A DNA stretch of 11,555 nucleotides from the NCBI GenBank assembly GCA_003645745.1, contig QNCH01000035.1, forward strand, positions 1 to 11,555, read 5' to 3'. Positions 1 through 7,307 of this stretch are shown here, in pieces (position 1 is the stretch's first letter; each line of letters opens with the position of its first letter). The notes under the pieces are model-generated. The model saw only the letters and a program-made list of their open reading frames with translations. It had not been told where the DNA came from and did not search any database. A program made the position numbers and the translations under genes. The DNA is from Candidatus Omnitrophota bacterium. GTDB lineage: Bacteria > Omnitrophota > Gorgyraeia > B26-G9.

Positions 1-38
1 CCTGCTATGCCGGGCATCCACTTAGACAAAATTCAATC

Positions 39-234
39 TATACTCAAACGTAATATACTCAAACGCAATTGGTCTGTAATTTTATGACATTCCCCTGCAC
101 TGCATCTTGAAACGTTCTTCATTCGCAAATCCTCAACGCAGCAAGCTGCGCCTGCGGTTTGACTCAATCAGAACATTCCAATCTACTGCACAGGGAAACG
201 CCTAAATTTTACAAACCAATTGCGTTTGAGTATA
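39..234. repeat. Palindromic intergenic repeat, copy A (full length, with an extra tip)
   Basis: The full element spans 54-234 (181 bp). Both ends carry the terminal inverted repeat TATACTCAAACG, extended to about 25 bp. A second partial tip, TATACTCAAACGTAA, lies directly in front at 39-53. The two arms share a variant: C66 and T70 on the left are matched by G222 and A218 on the right, where other copies have T-A and A-T pairs, so the stem stays paired. The inner arms around AACGTTC (111-117) and GAACATTC (171-178) are slightly diverged. The central hairpin (128-141 and 146-159) pairs well only near its loop. The element begins 14 bp beyond the purA stop codon. Confidence 0.9.
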
Positions 235-248
235 GATTAAATTAATCT

Positions 249-1523
249 CTATACAAAAATTGTCTCTCTGCGGTCACTTCCCACTGAAATCATTTCAATT
301 CTCGCTCCAACAAGTTCACTAATTTTAGATAAATATTTTTGCGCGTTTTCAGGTAACTTACTAAATTGTTTAATCCCTGTCGTTGGCTTAAGCCAGCCGG
401 GAAGCTCTTCATATATCGGTTTAGCCTCCCAGAGCAAAGAAGTATCCGCGGGGAAATACGAATATAATTGTCCCCTGCATTCATAAGCAGTACAAATTTT
501 CAGCACAGCCGTTGTATCTAATACATCCAGCTTTGTTAAAGCAATACTACCAATGCCATTTACTCCTACCGCGTGTTTAACAAGCATCGCGTCAAACCAC
601 CCGCAACGCCGCGGCCTGCCTGTAGTAGCACCGAATTCATTGCCTTTTGACCTGATTTCCTGCATTAATTGCTGAGAAAACTCTGTTACAAAAGGCCCTT
701 CCCCAACTCTAGTAGTATATGCTTTTACTACGCCAATAACTTTATCAATTTTTGTCGGGCCAATTCCAGCTCCAACACAAGCTCCGCCTGCAGTAGAATT
801 AGAAGAAGTGACAAAAGGATATGTCCCATGATCAATATCTAAAAAAGTGCCCTGTGCCCCTTCAAAAAGAATCTCTTTATTTAAACTCATTGCTTCATTT
901 AAAACAACAGAACAGTTGCAAACATAAGGTTTTATCTTACACGCATACTCTAAATATTTTTCATAAATTTCAGTAAACGAAAATTCTTTATACTTATATA
1001 CATTACTAAAAATCGCGTTCTTTTCATCTACATTTACTTTTAATTTCTTTTTAAACACATCTTCATTTAAAAGGTCAGCAACTCTGATTCCGCAGCGGGA
1101 AAATTTATCAGTATAACAAGGCCCAATACCTTTGCCTGTTGTGCCAATTTTTGTTTCACAAAATTTTTCTTCTCTTAATTTATCTAAAACTTTATGAAAA
1201 GGAAAAATTATATGGGCAATATCGCTTATACGCAAACAATCATTAACATTTATGCCTTTTTTATCAAGGTAATCAATTTCCGCAAATAATGCTTCAGGAT
1301 CTATAACAACACCATTGCCAATGATACAAACTGTACCTTGATGTAAAATACCGGACGGCACAAGATGTAAGACAATTTTCTCTTTTCCAACAACAACTGT
1401 ATGCCCCGCATTATTGCCGCCTTGATACCTAACTACATAATCAACATTTTCTGATAAAATATCAATAATTTTTCCTTTGCCCTCATCACCCCACTGAGCG
1501 CCAACAACAACTAAATTAGACAT
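249..1523 (-). CDS. purA: Adenylosuccinate synthetase
   Basis: PurA joins IMP and aspartate using GTP to give adenylosuccinate, the first committed step from IMP to AMP, in the cytosol. The 424-residue product is close to the usual length of about 430. The N-terminal GTP-binding loop GDEGKGK is at residues 12-18, with the catalytic Asp13 and His41 (in NNAGH) at their expected family positions. Further family signatures are GTTGKGIGPCYTDK, TSSNSTAGG, TRVGEGPF and GATTGRPRRCGWFD, followed by a C-terminal SVGSDRRET segment. The ATG lies only 3 bp after the stop codon of the TPR gene, and a purine-rich AAGGGG in that gene's end is the only visible ribosome binding site, somewhat far at about 12 nt. 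Translational coupling is therefore likely. Repeat copy A follows the stop codon. The assignment is secure. Confidence 0.98.
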   Translation of the reverse strand: MSNLVVVGAQWGDEGKGKIIDILSENVDYVVRYQGGNNAGHTVVVGKEKIVLHLVPSGILHQGTVCIIGNGVVIDPEALFAEIDYLDKKGINVNDCLRISDIAHIIFPFHKVLDKLREEKFCETKIGTTGKGIGPCYTDKFSRCGIRVADLLNEDVFKKKLKVNVDEKNAIFSNVYKYKEFSFTEIYEKYLEYACKIKPYVCNCSVVLNEAMSLNKEILFEGAQGTFLDIDHGTYPFVTSSNSTAGGACVGAGIGPTKIDKVIGVVKAYTTRVGEGPFVTEFSQQLMQEIRSKGNEFGATTGRPRRCGWFDAMLVKHAVGVNGIGSIALTKLDVLDTTAVLKICTAYECRGQLYSYFPADTSLLWEAKPIYEELPGWLKPTTGIKQFSKLPENAQKYLSKISELVGARIEMISVGSDRRETIFV

Positions 1524-1526
1524 TAT

Positions 1527-3533
1527 CTATTTTTTCCCCTTATACTCTTTAAGTTTATCTTTAGCTTTCTGTGTCCAGGGATCATTAACATCGCCTAATT
1601 GAGCCCTTTGTTTCCAATGGTAATATGCCTTATTATTATCTCCTAATTTTTCATATAAAAGAGCAAGATTGCTGTGTGCTTTAACATATCGGGGGTCTAA
1701 CTTTAATACAACAAGATATTCAGTTTTGGCTTTTTCATCCATACCCCTTTGCTCATAAAGAATTCCCAGATCATTATGCACAGTTATATAATCAGGGTCA
1801 ATTAATAATGCTTTTTGATAATACTTTATAGCATTCGTAAAATCTCCCTGCCTCTGCATCTGTAAACCAGCATTACGCAATTGCACCGCTGATTTTAACT
1901 CCTCTATTTGGTTAGAATCCTTTTTTGCAAATATACGATTTTTATCACTTATTTTTGTTTTTTTTCTTCTTTTAGGGCTAATCTGCTTTTTTTGTATACT
2001 AATCTCTCTTTTCTCTATAACCGCATTCTTTTCAGCTTTCTTTACCTCAATATGCTTTTGGCTAATAACCTGAGTATCTGTTACCACTTCCTCTCCCATA
2101 ATATCTTCATTTTCAATAAAATCATCAATTTGAGCTAATGAAGCTTCATACTGTTTTGCACTCAAATTCAACGTATATTGTTTGTAAGCGATTTCAGCTG
2201 TATCAAGTTGTTTACGCGCTGCCAATAACGCGCTCTCAGCAGCTTTAATCTCTTTTTTCAAGTCATTATACACTTCCTGTACAGAATCAACTATCTTTTC
2301 AGGATTATCCGCTTTAGCAGATAAAATATTAAATTCATCTTCTGCCTCTTTATAAAACAATAATTTTGTATCGCTTTCTTTTTTCATTTTTTTAGTTTCA
2401 TTAATTGCTTGTTCAAGCGCTGTCTTTTTCTGGTCATATTTATGCTGTAATTCTAAAATCACTTCTTTTTTTACTTTCTGATTTAACGCGTTGCTTAAAT
2501 CATCCTTAACATCTGAATATTGTAACCACATTGCATTTGCTAATTTTTTTGCCCGTTTTACAGCTTTAAGGCTGATTCCAAAAGCACTCTTTGCTGCCAG
2601 CCTTTTTTTCTCCTCCAATTTAAGTGATTTAAGCCCCATATCTCTCTCAGCTTTAACTGTCTTTAGTTGTTCCTCAACACTTACAAAATTTTCTTTGAGT
2701 CCTTGCAAATACATTCGTTTTTCATTACAAATAGCTTTAGCATCTTCTACAAGTGCAAGCGGCGTTTTTATCTTTTTTACGCTTTTCTTTTTCGCGTTCA
2801 ATATTTTTTTACTTTTTATTTTTTTCTTCCGCTTTAACTTCCGATTTTTTTTGGACTGCTTATCTTTTTTTGTATCTTTCTTTTTCCCAAAAATAAAAAA
2901 TTTCCTTTTCTTCTTGACGGTATCCTTTCCTACTTTTTCTACTTTTTCTACTTTTTCTACTTTCTTTTTTTTATTTATTTGCACGACATTTGTCTGCAGC
3001 TCACTTTTAACTGCCGATTCCTTGATTAGATCAGTCCCCTTTGATACTGGTTCCACTACAACAGCACGTGCCTCTTTAGGAACTATTTTTTTCTCTTCAG
3101 CAACAGGTTTTAATACACTTTTAAGCACAGTTAAAACCGCGGAATTCAATCCCTGGCTAAAATCGTAGCGCACAGCTTTATTCAAATCAAAAATAATAAA
3201 ATCCAAAGGATAATAAGAAGCGTCCAGCTTAGAAGATTTTTTAGCACCTTTGATCAACCGCATTTGCTTTATAACATCTTTATCTACTAATATAGTTTCA
3301 GGTTTATTTGTATAAATCTTCCCCATAAAGTCAACAACTATTTGCGGCGGATTTGTCAGATCATAACATTCAATCGAAATATTTTTATTTGTTGCAAACA
3401 GGACTTTAACAACAGAATTGTCCTCTTTAACTTCTACCTTATTTAACAGTGTAGGCTCAGCAAAACCAGCTGATAAAAAAATTAACATTACACAATTTAC
3501 TGCCAAAACAATAAAAGCAAATTTCCTTCCCAT
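1527..3533 (-). CDS. Exported AMIN-like / lysine-rich / coiled-coil protein with C-terminal TPRs
   Basis: This 668-residue protein has no specific name that I recognise. Residues 1-25 form a signal peptide (basic start, hydrophobic core, cleavage expected after GFA25). Residues 28-137 look like an AMIN-type beta domain, with the typical hydrophobic strands and the PPQIVVDF motif at 62-69; AMIN domains are associated with cell-envelope localisation. Residues 187-257 are extremely Lys/Arg-rich and contain a VEK repeat. Residues 265-470 are predicted coiled coil from their heptad-like composition. Three tetratricopeptide repeats occupy about 550-651 (for example NAIKYYQKALLIDPDY and KAKTEYLVVLKLDPRY). 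The ATG is preceded by a strong AAGGGGGG site. The layout matches the upstream neighbour at 3939-5429 except for the added TPRs. A periplasmic scaffold or envelope-organising role is inference only. Confidence 0.85.
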   Translation of the reverse strand: MGRKFAFIVLAVNCVMLIFLSAGFAEPTLLNKVEVKEDNSVVKVLFATNKNISIECYDLTNPPQIVVDFMGKIYTNKPETILVDKDVIKQMRLIKGAKKSSKLDASYYPLDFIIFDLNKAVRYDFSQGLNSAVLTVLKSVLKPVAEEKKIVPKEARAVVVEPVSKGTDLIKESAVKSELQTNVVQINKKKKVEKVEKVEKVGKDTVKKKRKFFIFGKKKDTKKDKQSKKNRKLKRKKKIKSKKILNAKKKSVKKIKTPLALVEDAKAICNEKRMYLQGLKENFVSVEEQLKTVKAERDMGLKSLKLEEKKRLAAKSAFGISLKAVKRAKKLANAMWLQYSDVKDDLSNALNQKVKKEVILELQHKYDQKKTALEQAINETKKMKKESDTKLLFYKEAEDEFNILSAKADNPEKIVDSVQEVYNDLKKEIKAAESALLAARKQLDTAEIAYKQYTLNLSAKQYEASLAQIDDFIENEDIMGEEVVTDTQVISQKHIEVKKAEKNAVIEKREISIQKKQISPKRRKKTKISDKNRIFAKKDSNQIEELKSAVQLRNAGLQMQRQGDFTNAIKYYQKALLIDPDYITVHNDLGILYEQRGMDEKAKTEYLVVLKLDPRYVKAHSNLALLYEKLGDNNKAYYHWKQRAQLGDVNDPWTQKAKDKLKEYKGKK
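2931..2957 (-). repeat. In-frame 9-bp tandem repeat (VEK triplets)
   Basis: Three perfect units of TACTTTTTC (plus strand) lie head to tail inside the TPR-protein gene. They encode consecutive Val-Glu-Lys triplets near residues 192-200 in the lysine-rich linker. The unit length is a multiple of three, so gain or loss of units would change linker length without a frameshift. Confidence 0.8.
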
Positions 3534-3559
3534 AAGTCCCCCCCTTTTAAAACTTTCAG

Positions 3560-3587
3560 ATTATAAATTAGATTCCCTACAAACAGG
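3560..3587 (-). promoter_or_regulatory. Possible promoter of the TPR-protein / purA transcript
   Basis: A perfect TATAAT (minus strand, 3560-3565) lies 26 bp upstream of the ATG at 3533, which would give a leader of about 20 nt containing the AAGGGGGG ribosome binding site. The -35 region is weak: CCTGTT at 3582-3587, with 16-bp spacing. The position just downstream of a possible terminator at 3662-3697 supports a new transcription unit here. Confidence 0.4.
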
Positions 3588-3661
3588 AAATGACAAAAAT
3601 CTTTTTTTATACCTATTTGCAATTAAACAACTTAAAAATAAATTTTCTACTATATTAGATT

Positions 3662-3697
3662 AAAAAAAAGTCACCAGTAAAAAAACAAAAAGATGAC
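3662..3697 (-). terminator. Possible intrinsic terminator after the AMIN/coiled-coil gene
   Basis: Read on the minus strand, GTCATC (3692-3697) can pair with GGTGAC (3670-3675), one pair being a G-T wobble. The loop is U-rich and 16 nt long, and a run of eight T follows (3662-3669). The stem is short and the loop large, so this is only moderately convincing. It lies between the upstream gene and the promoter-like site at 3560. Confidence 0.35.
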
Positions 3698-3751
3698 ATC
3701 GCCTGGCACTCTAATGTTTTAGCTTTCTCTTTTTCCATACTGAATTTAACG

Positions 3752-3788
3752 GACAGGTCACGCCTGTCTGCGTGCGGCACGCACAGGC
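3752..3788. repeat. GC-rich hairpin in AT-rich spacer
   Basis: GCCTG (3762-3766) and TGCGTG (3769-3774) pair with CACGCA (3778-3783) and CAGGC (3784-3788) around a CGG loop, giving 11 bp with a two-base bulge. An overlapping alternative hairpin pairs GACAGG (3752-3757) with CCTGTC (3763-3768). The base composition differs sharply from the flanks. No T-run follows on either strand, so it is not an ordinary terminator. It is unrelated in sequence to the TATACTCAAACG family. Confidence 0.6.
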
Positions 3789-3837
3789 AGGACATGCCCT
3801 ACATCCTTTTCTACCCACAAATTTTATAAACGAGACA

Positions 3838-3934
3838 TACACTCAAACGTAATAGGTTTATAATTTTATGACATCACCCCCACGCTGTAGATTGGAACGT
3901 TCTTCATTCGCCAAACCTATTACGTTTGAGTATA
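3838..3934. repeat. Palindromic intergenic repeat, copy B (97-bp internal-deletion form)
   Basis: The left half matches the other copies from the tip (TACACTCAAACG here, one base changed) through the TTGGAACGTTC arm to CATTCGC. It then passes directly into the right terminal repeat AAACCTATTACG...GAGTATA. The central hairpin and the right inner arm are missing. The element ends 4 bp past the stop codon of the coiled-coil gene and has the same orientation as the other copies. Confidence 0.9.
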
Positions 3935-3938
3935 ATTA

Positions 3939-5429
3939 TTAATTTAATAATAGCTTGTTCACATCAGATTTATTTTTTTCATACTCAGACTTTACACTCA
4001 TATACTCTATTTCTATAGCAGATTTTTTTGCTTCTGCTGATTTCAATCGCCCTAATAATTCATCGTATGAATGAGAAAGTTTAGAACACAAAGAACTTCT
4101 ATCTTCTAAAGAGCGTTCAAGTTTCAACAGTTCATTTTCCCGATATTTACTTTTAATTCCTATCTTCTTTAACTGCATATCTAACTTTTCTTTCTCATTA
4201 CCCAATTTATCCATTTCTCCTTTTAACTGAGTCATCTGCTTACTTAATTGATTCATTTTTTCCGTAGTTGCATTTTTAATTTTTAAATTTTCTTCATACG
4301 CCATTTTAAGTTTACCGCACTCTGCTTTTATTAATTCTTTATCTTCCTTAATTCTTGTTTTTTGAATGCGGGCATCATCAAGTTTATTTTTAACATCACT
4401 TACTTCTATATTTAAGCTCTGCTGATCATTCTGCGCAGTTATAAATTTTTTTTCTAAAACATCAAACTTATTTTTTACTATAACATATGCTTTTTTCTTT
4501 GCAACCAGTTCATTTATCTGCGCGTCCAAATTCTGTTTTCTTTCTACTTCTGTGTTTAAAACATCACTAATCTCATCTAATTTACTAGACATCGCGTTCA
4601 TTTTATTTTCTACATCTATCTTAGCTCCTTTAGTAGACGCAAGCATTTCCTTCATCTTTTTTAAATCTGATGATAATTTATCAATACGTTCGTCAGCCTG
4701 AGATTTTTCAGTTACCGCGTCCTGCATAAATCTATTCAACAATGCTGACTCAGTATCATTTTTTACAGAAGATATTACAACTCGCTCTTTTGTCTTTCTC
4801 GGATTAGTTGTTTTACGCTGTCTTTTAAATATATTTCCTAGTCCCCCTCTTTTTGCTGCGCCATCTTTAACACGCTTTATTTTCTGCTTTATCTCTTTCT
4901 TCTCCTTTTTATTAGAAACTGCAATTGATTTTCTCGTGCCTAAAGAATCATTTGAACCGAAAATATCTTTTTTTGCTTTTAATGTAGTTTTCTTTGCAGG
5001 AGTCACTGGGGTTATATTTAAACTAATTTTTTTATTTCTCTGTATGATTTTATAATCTGCCGGAGCATTTAAAGTAACTGCTAAAAAATCTATACAGTAA
5101 TATTGCTTACCATTTATCTGCACCTGTTCTTTTTCACTTTTTACAAGGCTGACCTTTTCTACTGCACCTTCATCCGCTGCAATCACTGCAGGCAAATCTG
5201 CATAAACACTTTCCACAAAATCAACCACAACATAATTCGTGGAATCTTCTTCATTTTTAAAAGATTCAATTTGTAAAGGTTTATTAGAAGCTATCTCTAT
5301 CTTAATTAACCCTCCTCGAGAATTTACTTTAATATCGTTAATCACTGCTAATTCAGCCTTACTCTTTGCAGGGAAAAAAAATACATTAAACAATACCGCA
5401 CAAACTAATAAAACCCTCAAAAATTTCAT
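3939..5429 (-). CDS. Exported AMIN-like / basic linker / coiled-coil protein
   Basis: This 496-residue protein has no specific name that I recognise. Residues 1-25 are a signal peptide ending in SKA25. Residues 27-140 resemble an AMIN-type domain with the strand motif NYVVVDF at 65-71, which aligns with IVVDF in the neighbour at 1527-3533; the following Y...P..I..D spacing also matches. Residues 145-217 are basic and contain a NIFKRQRK segment reminiscent of the neighbour's FIFGKKKD. From about 235 to 490 the sequence is almost all charged heptad-like residues with no Pro, a long coiled coil. There is no TPR module. The ATG is preceded by GGGGGGAG. It lies 66 bp after serA and is probably cotranscribed with it. 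It is likely a paralogue of the TPR protein; an envelope role is inferred from the signal peptide and AMIN-like domain. Confidence 0.83.
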   Translation of the reverse strand: MKFLRVLLVCAVLFNVFFFPAKSKAELAVINDIKVNSRGGLIKIEIASNKPLQIESFKNEEDSTNYVVVDFVESVYADLPAVIAADEGAVEKVSLVKSEKEQVQINGKQYYCIDFLAVTLNAPADYKIIQRNKKISLNITPVTPAKKTTLKAKKDIFGSNDSLGTRKSIAVSNKKEKKEIKQKIKRVKDGAAKRGGLGNIFKRQRKTTNPRKTKERVVISSVKNDTESALLNRFMQDAVTEKSQADERIDKLSSDLKKMKEMLASTKGAKIDVENKMNAMSSKLDEISDVLNTEVERKQNLDAQINELVAKKKAYVIVKNKFDVLEKKFITAQNDQQSLNIEVSDVKNKLDDARIQKTRIKEDKELIKAECGKLKMAYEENLKIKNATTEKMNQLSKQMTQLKGEMDKLGNEKEKLDMQLKKIGIKSKYRENELLKLERSLEDRSSLCSKLSHSYDELLGRLKSAEAKKSAIEIEYMSVKSEYEKNKSDVNKLLLN

Positions 5430-5495
5430 TACTCCCCCCCTATTTTTATCTTTAAAAGTAACCGTCCCTAACCCAAATATTTTAAACTATTAGGG

Positions 5496-7073
5496 CTAAA
5501 GCTCCACAAGTTTTACATCCAAAATATTATCAATAGCCTTAATTTGACTTACAACCTCATTTGTTAAATTATGATCTATATTTAAAACAATAATAGATTT
5601 CCCCCCAGGACTGGTCCTGCCAAAATTCATTGCAGCAATATTGACATTGTTATCTCCTAAAATTGTGCCTATTTTGCCCACAGTGCCAGGCCTATCCAGA
5701 TTATGCGTAATCAAAATATAACCTGAAGGAATTATATCTGTATAAAATCCATTAATTCTAACAATCCGCGGGGTACTTTTCGTAAATAATGTGCCTGCAA
5801 CAAAACTTTTTCCTTTATTAGTTTCTATCTCCACACTAATCAAATTAGCAAATTGCTCTGTTTCTAAAACCTTTGTTTCACTAACTACTATGCCGCGTTC
5901 TTTAGCAATTACCTGCGCATTAACATAATTTATAGACTCCTGCAAAATAGGCGTTAATAATCCCTTGATTAAAGCAATAGTAACCGGCTCTAAAGCATAA
6001 TTGACAATATCCCCGCCATATTTTATATTTAGCTTTGTAATATGCCCGGAAGTAATCTGCACCTGCAAACTGCCTAACTTTTCTGCTAAATTTATATATG
6101 GATTCAATATTTTTGACGTTTCTCCCGCAATAGAAGGGAAATTAACCGCATTGTGTATCCCCGTATTTTGTAAGACATCTGCTACCTGATGCGCAATCTC
6201 TACTGCCACATTTACCTGCGCTTCTTCAGTTGAAGCGCCTAAATGCGGCGTAGCAACCACACAACCCAGCTGAACTAAAGGATTATCTTTAGCTGGCTCT
6301 TTTTCAAAAACATCCAGAGCTACGCCAGAAACAATTCCCTTGTCTATGGCAGCATAAAGCGCTTTTTCGTCAACAATGCCTCCTCTGGCACAATTTAAAA
6401 TTTTTACGCCTTTTTTCATCATTTCAAATTGTTCCTTTCCAAGTAAATGCCTGGTTTCAGCGCTTAAAGGAGCATGTACAGTAATATAATCAGACTGGCT
6501 AAATAATTCGACTAATTCTACTAATCGCACTTTATGCTGCTGCGCTTTTTCAAATGAAAGAAAAGGATCAAAAGCAATAATTTTCATCCCAAACGAGTTT
6601 GCGCGTTTTGCCACTTCTATACCAATTCTGCCCAGCCCAATAATCCCCAATATTTTACCTGACAACTCTACACCCATAAATTTTTTACGATTCCATTCGC
6701 CATTTTTTAAAGAAATATTTGCCTGAGGGATATTACGATTTAAAGCTAATAACATACTTACCGTATGTTCCGCAGTAGAAATAGTATTCCCCCCAGGAGT
6801 ATTCATGACCAAAATTCCCTTTTTAGTTGCAGCGTTTATGTCAACATTATCCACGCCCACGCCGGCACGGCCGATAACTTTCAAATCACGGCACGCGTTA
6901 ATTACTTCAGCAGTTACTTTTGTACCGCTGCGAATAATCAATCCCTGATACTCTCCGATGATTTTTTTTAATTCATCCGGAGGCAATTTTGGCTTTAAAT
7001 CAAATTTAATTCCCCGCTCTTTTAAAACTTTAAGGCCTTCTTCTGAAAGCGGGTCACTCACTAATACTTTCAT
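5496..7073 (-). CDS. serA: D-3-phosphoglycerate dehydrogenase, long ACT-containing form
   Basis: SerA oxidises 3-phosphoglycerate to 3-phosphohydroxypyruvate with NAD, the entry to serine synthesis, in the cytosol. The length of 525 residues matches the long class (catalytic part, intervening domain, ACT). The NAD-binding GLGRIG is at 146-151. Catalytic residues are Arg230 (NCARGG), Glu259 (VFEKEP) and His277 (ATPHLGAST). An intervening substrate-binding domain spans roughly 310-450, and the C-terminal ACT domain starts at about 453 (HNLDRPGTVGKIGTIL), suggesting feedback control by serine. The ATG has a good AGGAGG site. The aminotransferase gene lies upstream, separated mainly by repeat copy C, so the pair may supply serine. 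The reading frame is intact and the assignment is secure. Confidence 0.97.
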   Translation of the reverse strand: MKVLVSDPLSEEGLKVLKERGIKFDLKPKLPPDELKKIIGEYQGLIIRSGTKVTAEVINACRDLKVIGRAGVGVDNVDINAATKKGILVMNTPGGNTISTAEHTVSMLLALNRNIPQANISLKNGEWNRKKFMGVELSGKILGIIGLGRIGIEVAKRANSFGMKIIAFDPFLSFEKAQQHKVRLVELVELFSQSDYITVHAPLSAETRHLLGKEQFEMMKKGVKILNCARGGIVDEKALYAAIDKGIVSGVALDVFEKEPAKDNPLVQLGCVVATPHLGASTEEAQVNVAVEIAHQVADVLQNTGIHNAVNFPSIAGETSKILNPYINLAEKLGSLQVQITSGHITKLNIKYGGDIVNYALEPVTIALIKGLLTPILQESINYVNAQVIAKERGIVVSETKVLETEQFANLISVEIETNKGKSFVAGTLFTKSTPRIVRINGFYTDIIPSGYILITHNLDRPGTVGKIGTILGDNNVNIAAMNFGRTSPGGKSIIVLNIDHNLTNEVVSQIKAIDNILDVKLVEL

Positions 7074-7121
7074 TATTCCTCCTAAATAAAACTTATACTC
7101 TATTCTGTCATAAATTGTACT

Positions 7122-7149
7122 TTTATACTCAAACGTAATTAGTTTGTAA
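7122..7149 (-). promoter_or_regulatory. Promoter-like site at the end of repeat C, facing serA
   Basis: On the minus strand TTACAA (7144-7149), a 16-bp spacer and TATAAA (7122-7127) lie at the serA-facing tip of repeat C, 49 bp before the serA ATG. The -10 is reasonable and the -35 poor. The same arrangement occurs in copy D. Confidence 0.3.
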
Positions 7150-7307
7150 TTTTATGACATTCCCCTCACGCTGCATTTTGGAACGTTCTTCATTCGCAAA
7201 ACCTTAGGCGCAGCAAACTGCGCCTAAGGTTTGACTTAGATCAGAACGTTCCAATATAGGGCACAAGAAAACACCTAAATTTTACAAACCTATTACGTTT
7301 GAGTATA
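7124..7307. repeat. Palindromic intergenic repeat, copy C (184 bp)
   Basis: The terminal repeats are TATACTCAAACG at 7124 and its complement ending at 7307. The inner arms TTGGAACGTTCT and AGAACGTTCCAA are perfect complements. The central hairpin is a perfect 15-bp stem (7199-7213 with 7218-7232) and a CAAA loop. The left arm carries ATTAG where the right arm reads ATAGG, so two outer pairs are mismatched. The last 15 bp are also the end of the aminotransferase coding sequence. Confidence 0.95.

Noticed and set aside
1..38. Possible end of another gene or a hairpin (ATGCCGGGCAT at 7-17)
   Set aside because: Too short to assign a frame or product; the 5-bp palindrome alone is not evidence of function.
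2491..3168. Long plus-strand open frame inside the TPR-protein gene
   Set aside because: It is the antisense shadow of a lysine-rich coding sequence, giving a Phe/Ser-rich product without a recognisable domain or ribosome binding site.
5466..5495. Inverted repeat CCCTAA/TTAGGG between serA and the coiled-coil gene as a terminator
   Set aside because: Six pairs around an 18-nt loop with no T-run; it is too weak, and the 66-bp spacing favours cotranscription.
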